In this document: one piece after another, positions 59,906-64,000 of the stretch | Layout: every line of letters starts with the position of its first letter | How positions within the stretch are numbered: position 1 is the stretch's first letter | Assembly (NCBI GenBank): GCA_009996515.1 | Contig: JAACZV010000009.1 | Span: forward strand, 62,001-126,000 | DNA from: Comamonadaceae bacterium | Lineage (GTDB): Bacteria; Pseudomonadota; Gammaproteobacteria; Burkholderiales; Burkholderiaceae_C | Length of the DNA stretch: 64,000 nt | Direction: 5' to 3' | Program-made: the position numbers and the translations under genes | Notes under the pieces: generated by a model | What the model saw: the letters and a program-made list of their open reading frames with translations, nothing else | Database searches by the model: none | What the model was told of the DNA's origin: nothing

Positions 59906-60673
59906 TTACTCGTGATAAAGCTGGGAACGGCCACCGTCGATGAGGATGTCGGTGGCATTGATGAAGCGGGCCTCGTCGCTGGCGAGGAAGAGGGCGGTGT
60001 AGGCCACTTCCTCGGGCGTGCCGATGCGTTTGCAGGGCAGCAGCTCGACCTGGCGGGCGACCTCCTCGGGCGGCAGGCCGGCCAGCCATTCGACGACGCG
60101 TTCGGACAGGATCAGCCCCGGCGAGATCGAGTTGACGCGCACGTTGCGGGCCGCGTACTGGATGCCCAGCGCCTTGGTCAGGCCGATCAGCGCATGCTTG
60201 GCGACCGGGTAGGGGAAGGCGTCGGGAACGATGCGGTGGCCGTGCACCGAGGCGATGTTGACGATGCTGCCGCCGCCGCCCGCCAGCATGCCGGGCAGCA
60301 CCGCGCGGCTGCAGTGCAGCGCGCCTTCGAGGTCCACCGCGAAGCAGCGCTGCCACTGGGCGGCCGTCATCGCCAGCGGCTCGGCGAAGACGTTCATGCC
60401 GGCGTTGTTGACCAGCACGTCGATAGTGCCGAAGCGCGCCGCACCGCGCGCGGCCATGTCCTGCACGGCGGCCTCGTCGGCGACGTCGGCGGCGGCGAAC
60501 AGGGCGCTGTCTTCGCCCAGCTCGGCCAGCAGCGCCTCGCTCTGCGCCGAGGCCGCCAGATCGTTGAGGATGACGCTGGCGCCCTCGGCGACGAACAGCC
60601 GCGCGACGGCCCGGCCTATGCCCTGGCTGGCCCCCGTCACCAGGGCCACCTTGCCGTGCAGCCGTGCCCCCAT
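59906..60673 (-). CDS. Short-chain dehydrogenase (second copy), probable sugar dehydrogenase
   Basis: This 255-residue SDR has TGASQGIGRA, NNAGMNV, IASVHGHR and YPVAKHAL (Tyr-x3-Lys). Relatives next to arabinose/galactose transporters oxidise aldoses to lactones. It lies 4 nt after araH in the same transcription unit and is followed by the LysR gene. Confidence 0.85.
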   Translation of the reverse strand: MGARLHGKVALVTGASQGIGRAVARLFVAEGASVILNDLAASAQSEALLAELGEDSALFAAADVADEAAVQDMAARGAARFGTIDVLVNNAGMNVFAEPLAMTAAQWQRCFAVDLEGALHCSRAVLPGMLAGGGGSIVNIASVHGHRIVPDAFPYPVAKHALIGLTKALGIQYAARNVRVNSISPGLILSERVVEWLAGLPPEEVARQVELLPCKRIGTPEEVAYTALFLASDEARFINATDILIDGGRSQLYHE

Positions 60674-60677
60674 CGCG

Positions 60678-61667
60678 TCAGGCTCGGCGCTCGCCGCGCG
60701 TCTTCAGCTGGTCCAGCAGCACGGCGGCCAGCAGGATGAGGCCGCGCACCAGGTACTGGTAGAACGCGTCGACGTTGAGCAGGTTCATGACGTTCTCGAC
60801 CGTGCCCATGATGAGCACGCCGATGACGACGCCGAAGATGCGCGCCTTGCCACCCTGCAACGACACGCCGCCCAGCACGCAGGCCGAGATGACGTCCAGC
60901 TCGAAGCCGGTGGCCGCGTTGGGCTGGCCGCTGGTGATGCGGGCCGACAGGATGAGCCCGGCCAGCGCCGTGACGACGCCTTGCAGCAGGAAGATCCAGA
61001 CGCGCAACCGCTCCACGCGCACGCCGGCCAGGCGGGCCGCCTCGGGGTTGCCGCCTATGGCCAGCGCGTTGCGCCCGAAGACGGTGTGGTTGAGCAGCAC
61101 GCCGAAGATCAGGAAGCAGGTGGCCGTCATCCAGATCGGCAGCGGCAGGTTCAGCAAGGTGGTGTCACCGAAGGAGATGAAACCCTCGTCGGCAATGCCC
61201 ACCGCCTGGCCCTGGGACACGATGAAGGCCAGGCCGCGCACCATCAGCATGGTGGCCAGCGTCGCGATCAGCGCGTTCACGCGCAGATAGGCGATCAGCA
61301 CGCCATTGCCCGCGCCAATCAGCGCGCCGGCCAGCAGGCCGCTGCCTATGGCCAGCGGCACGCTGCCGCTGCGTTCCAGCACGATGGCCCCCAGCACGCC
61401 GGCGAAGGCGATGGTCGAGCCCACCGAGAGGTCGAAGTCGCGCGAGGCCAGGCAGAACATCATCGTGCAGGCCACCATGCCGATCTGGGCGACCGACAGC
61501 AGCAGGCCCACGATGTTGGCCGCGGAGAAGAAGTTCTCCACCGAGAACGCCAGCACGACGAAGAGCAGGGCGTAGCCCAGCGTCATGCTGTGCTCCTTGA
61601 GCAGGGCGCGGGCGGGGGAGGTCATGGCGGGGCGAGTGTCGGGTTGGGGCAGGGAGGTCGTGTTCAT
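60678..61667 (-). CDS. araH: Sugar ABC transporter permease, AraH-like
   Basis: This 329-residue permease has about ten hydrophobic segments and the typical AraH/RbsC stretch DFDLSVGSTIAFAGVLGAIVL and GGVSLQGGKARIFGVVIGVLIMG. ATG 61667 is preferred. The in-frame TTG 61673 overlaps the araG stop and is an alternative. It forms the channel with AraG and AraF-like proteins. Confidence 0.87.
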   Translation of the reverse strand: MNTTSLPQPDTRPAMTSPARALLKEHSMTLGYALLFVVLAFSVENFFSAANIVGLLLSVAQIGMVACTMMFCLASRDFDLSVGSTIAFAGVLGAIVLERSGSVPLAIGSGLLAGALIGAGNGVLIAYLRVNALIATLATMLMVRGLAFIVSQGQAVGIADEGFISFGDTTLLNLPLPIWMTATCFLIFGVLLNHTVFGRNALAIGGNPEAARLAGVRVERLRVWIFLLQGVVTALAGLILSARITSGQPNAATGFELDVISACVLGGVSLQGGKARIFGVVIGVLIMGTVENVMNLLNVDAFYQYLVRGLILLAAVLLDQLKTRGERRA

Positions 61668-61669
61668 GG

Positions 61670-63199
<1,530 letters not shown>

Positions 63200-63200
63200 G

Positions 63201-64000
63201 TCAGAGGCCCATTTGCTTCCGGATCTCGGCCTGGTTATGGCGCGTCATCAGCGTGCCGCTGGTCAGCGTGACGGGCGGCGGCGCCTTGCCGGCCGTGGCC
63301 CATTCGTACACGGCGACGGCGGTCTCGTAGCCATGGCGCTTGGGGCTGATCAGCACGGTGCCGAAGAAGCCGGTAGGTGCGGCCTTGGAGAACTCGTTGA
63401 GCGCCGTCTGGCTGCCGCCTATGCCTATGCCCACCATCGCGTCCTGCTTGATGCCGCGCCCCTCGGCCGCACGCACGGCGCCCAGCACGGCTTCGTCGTT
63501 CAGGCCGAAGGCCACCCAGCGCTTGAACTTGGCGTTCTTCGTGAACGCGATGTTGGCGGCGTTGAAGGCGCTCTCGGTATCGGTCTTGGCCTGCGGCGCG
63601 TCGACGAGGTTGCCTGCCGGCAGGCCGGCGGCCTTCAGCGCGTCCAGCGCGCCCTGGGTGCGCTCGCGGGCGGTGGGGAGCTGGTCGAAGGCCACGCGCA
63701 GCGCGCCGACCTCGTCGAGCTTCCAGCCGCGCGCCTTGATCTCCTCGACCAGGCCTTGCCCGGCCTGCTTGCCGATCTCGTAGGCCGAGATGCCCATGTG
63801 CGGGATGTCGGCGATGGGCTTGCCCGCGCCGTCGACGAGCTGGTCGTCCACCGACATGACCTTGAGCTTGTGGCGCTTGGCCGCGCGGTTGACGGCCACG
63901 CCCAGCTTCACGTCCGGCGCGCAGATGACGAAACCCACCGCTTTCTGCGCGGCCAGGTTGTCGATGGCCGCCATCATCTTCTCGCCGTTGGGGATGCCGA
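63201..64000 (-). CDS. araF: Sugar-binding protein, AraF-like (5' end beyond window)
   Basis: The C-terminal about 266 residues of a periplasmic sugar-binding protein are present, ending EIRKQMGL. Landmarks [25 protein letters not shown] and [22 protein letters not shown] resemble E. coli AraF (L-arabinose). The sugar could be arabinose, galactose or fucose. The signal peptide lies outside. The stop is 1 nt before the araG start. Confidence 0.86.
   Translation of the reverse strand, partial: GIPNGEKMMAAIDNLAAQKAVGFVICAPDVKLGVAVNRAAKRHKLKVMSVDDQLVDGAGKPIADIPHMGISAYEIGKQAGQGLVEEIKARGWKLDEVGALRVAFDQLPTARERTQGALDALKAAGLPAGNLVDAPQAKTDTESAFNAANIAFTKNAKFKRWVAFGLNDEAVLGAVRAAEGRGIKQDAMVGIGIGGSQTALNEFSKAAPTGFFGTVLISPKRHGYETAVAVYEWATAGKAPPPVTLTSGTLMTRHNQAEIRKQMGL

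Overview
The window is very GC-rich, densely packed DNA from a betaproteobacterium, most likely Burkholderiales near Roseateles/Pelomonas/Rubrivivax. That placement rests on gene content and order (glyA-nrdR, ribD-ribB-ribH-nusB, ybgC-tolQRA, a betaproteobacterial MSHA cluster) and on codon bias. No database search was possible. I see no rRNA, tRNA, insertion sequence, prophage or CRISPR array. Almost all of the sequence is protein-coding, with many 4-nt stop/start overlaps and no gene-free stretch above about 225 nt.

Region 1 (1-2546) is a selenoneine cluster: the 5' part of senA (divergent, cut by the left edge), senB and the selenophosphate synthase senC/selD. Region 2 (2547-18233, minus strand) is an MSHA-type IV pilus operon of 14 genes. 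It starts with an unusual 841-residue GspE-type ATPase carrying four c-di-GMP-binding-like MshEN motifs, then mshE, mshG, pilins mshA/C/D/O/P, the large adhesin-like mshQ, assembly proteins mshI, PilN-like, J and K, and the secretin mshL. Region 3 (18330-22151) holds pyroglutamyl peptidase and a bufferin-type metallopeptide operon (DUF2282 precursor, DUF692 MNIO enzyme, DUF2063 partner, DoxX), divergent from an ECF sigma factor and a small zf-HC2 anti-sigma factor.

Region 4 (22123-28949, minus) runs ribD, ribB(X), ribH, nusB, an aminotransferase, ybgC and tolQ-tolR-tolA. tolB, pal and ribE are absent from their usual places. Region 5 (28970-34041, minus) is a minor-pilin set (fimT, pilE-like, fimT, pilW, pilX, pilV). 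Region 6 (34187-36934) has nrdR and glyA, with a ZTP riboswitch in the glyA leader, and a lytic transglycosylase. Region 7 (37158-48078) has ubiD, a YdcF protein, a DUF748/AsmA-like giant, msrA, a zinc-type ABC/DUF3299 set, pdxH, a MobA-like transferase and chaC. Region 8 (48188-50806) is edd-eda behind a perfect palindrome that resembles a HexR operator.

Region 9 (50818-53273) is the least ordinary part. It contains a LuxR-type regulator without a luxI, a 20-bp lux-box-like dyad just behind it, an 18-codon ORF with a strong Shine-Dalgarno sequence, and a small protein with an RNA polymerase alpha-CTD-like domain, closed by a strong terminator. A five-C tract may link the last two ORFs by a frameshift. 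Region 10 (53302-64000) has a CAT-family acetyltransferase, a Tle1-like DUF2235 protein, exonuclease III, two SDR dehydrogenases, a lipoamide-dehydrogenase-like enzyme, a GbpR-like LysR regulator and an AraFGH-type sugar ABC transporter cut by the right edge.
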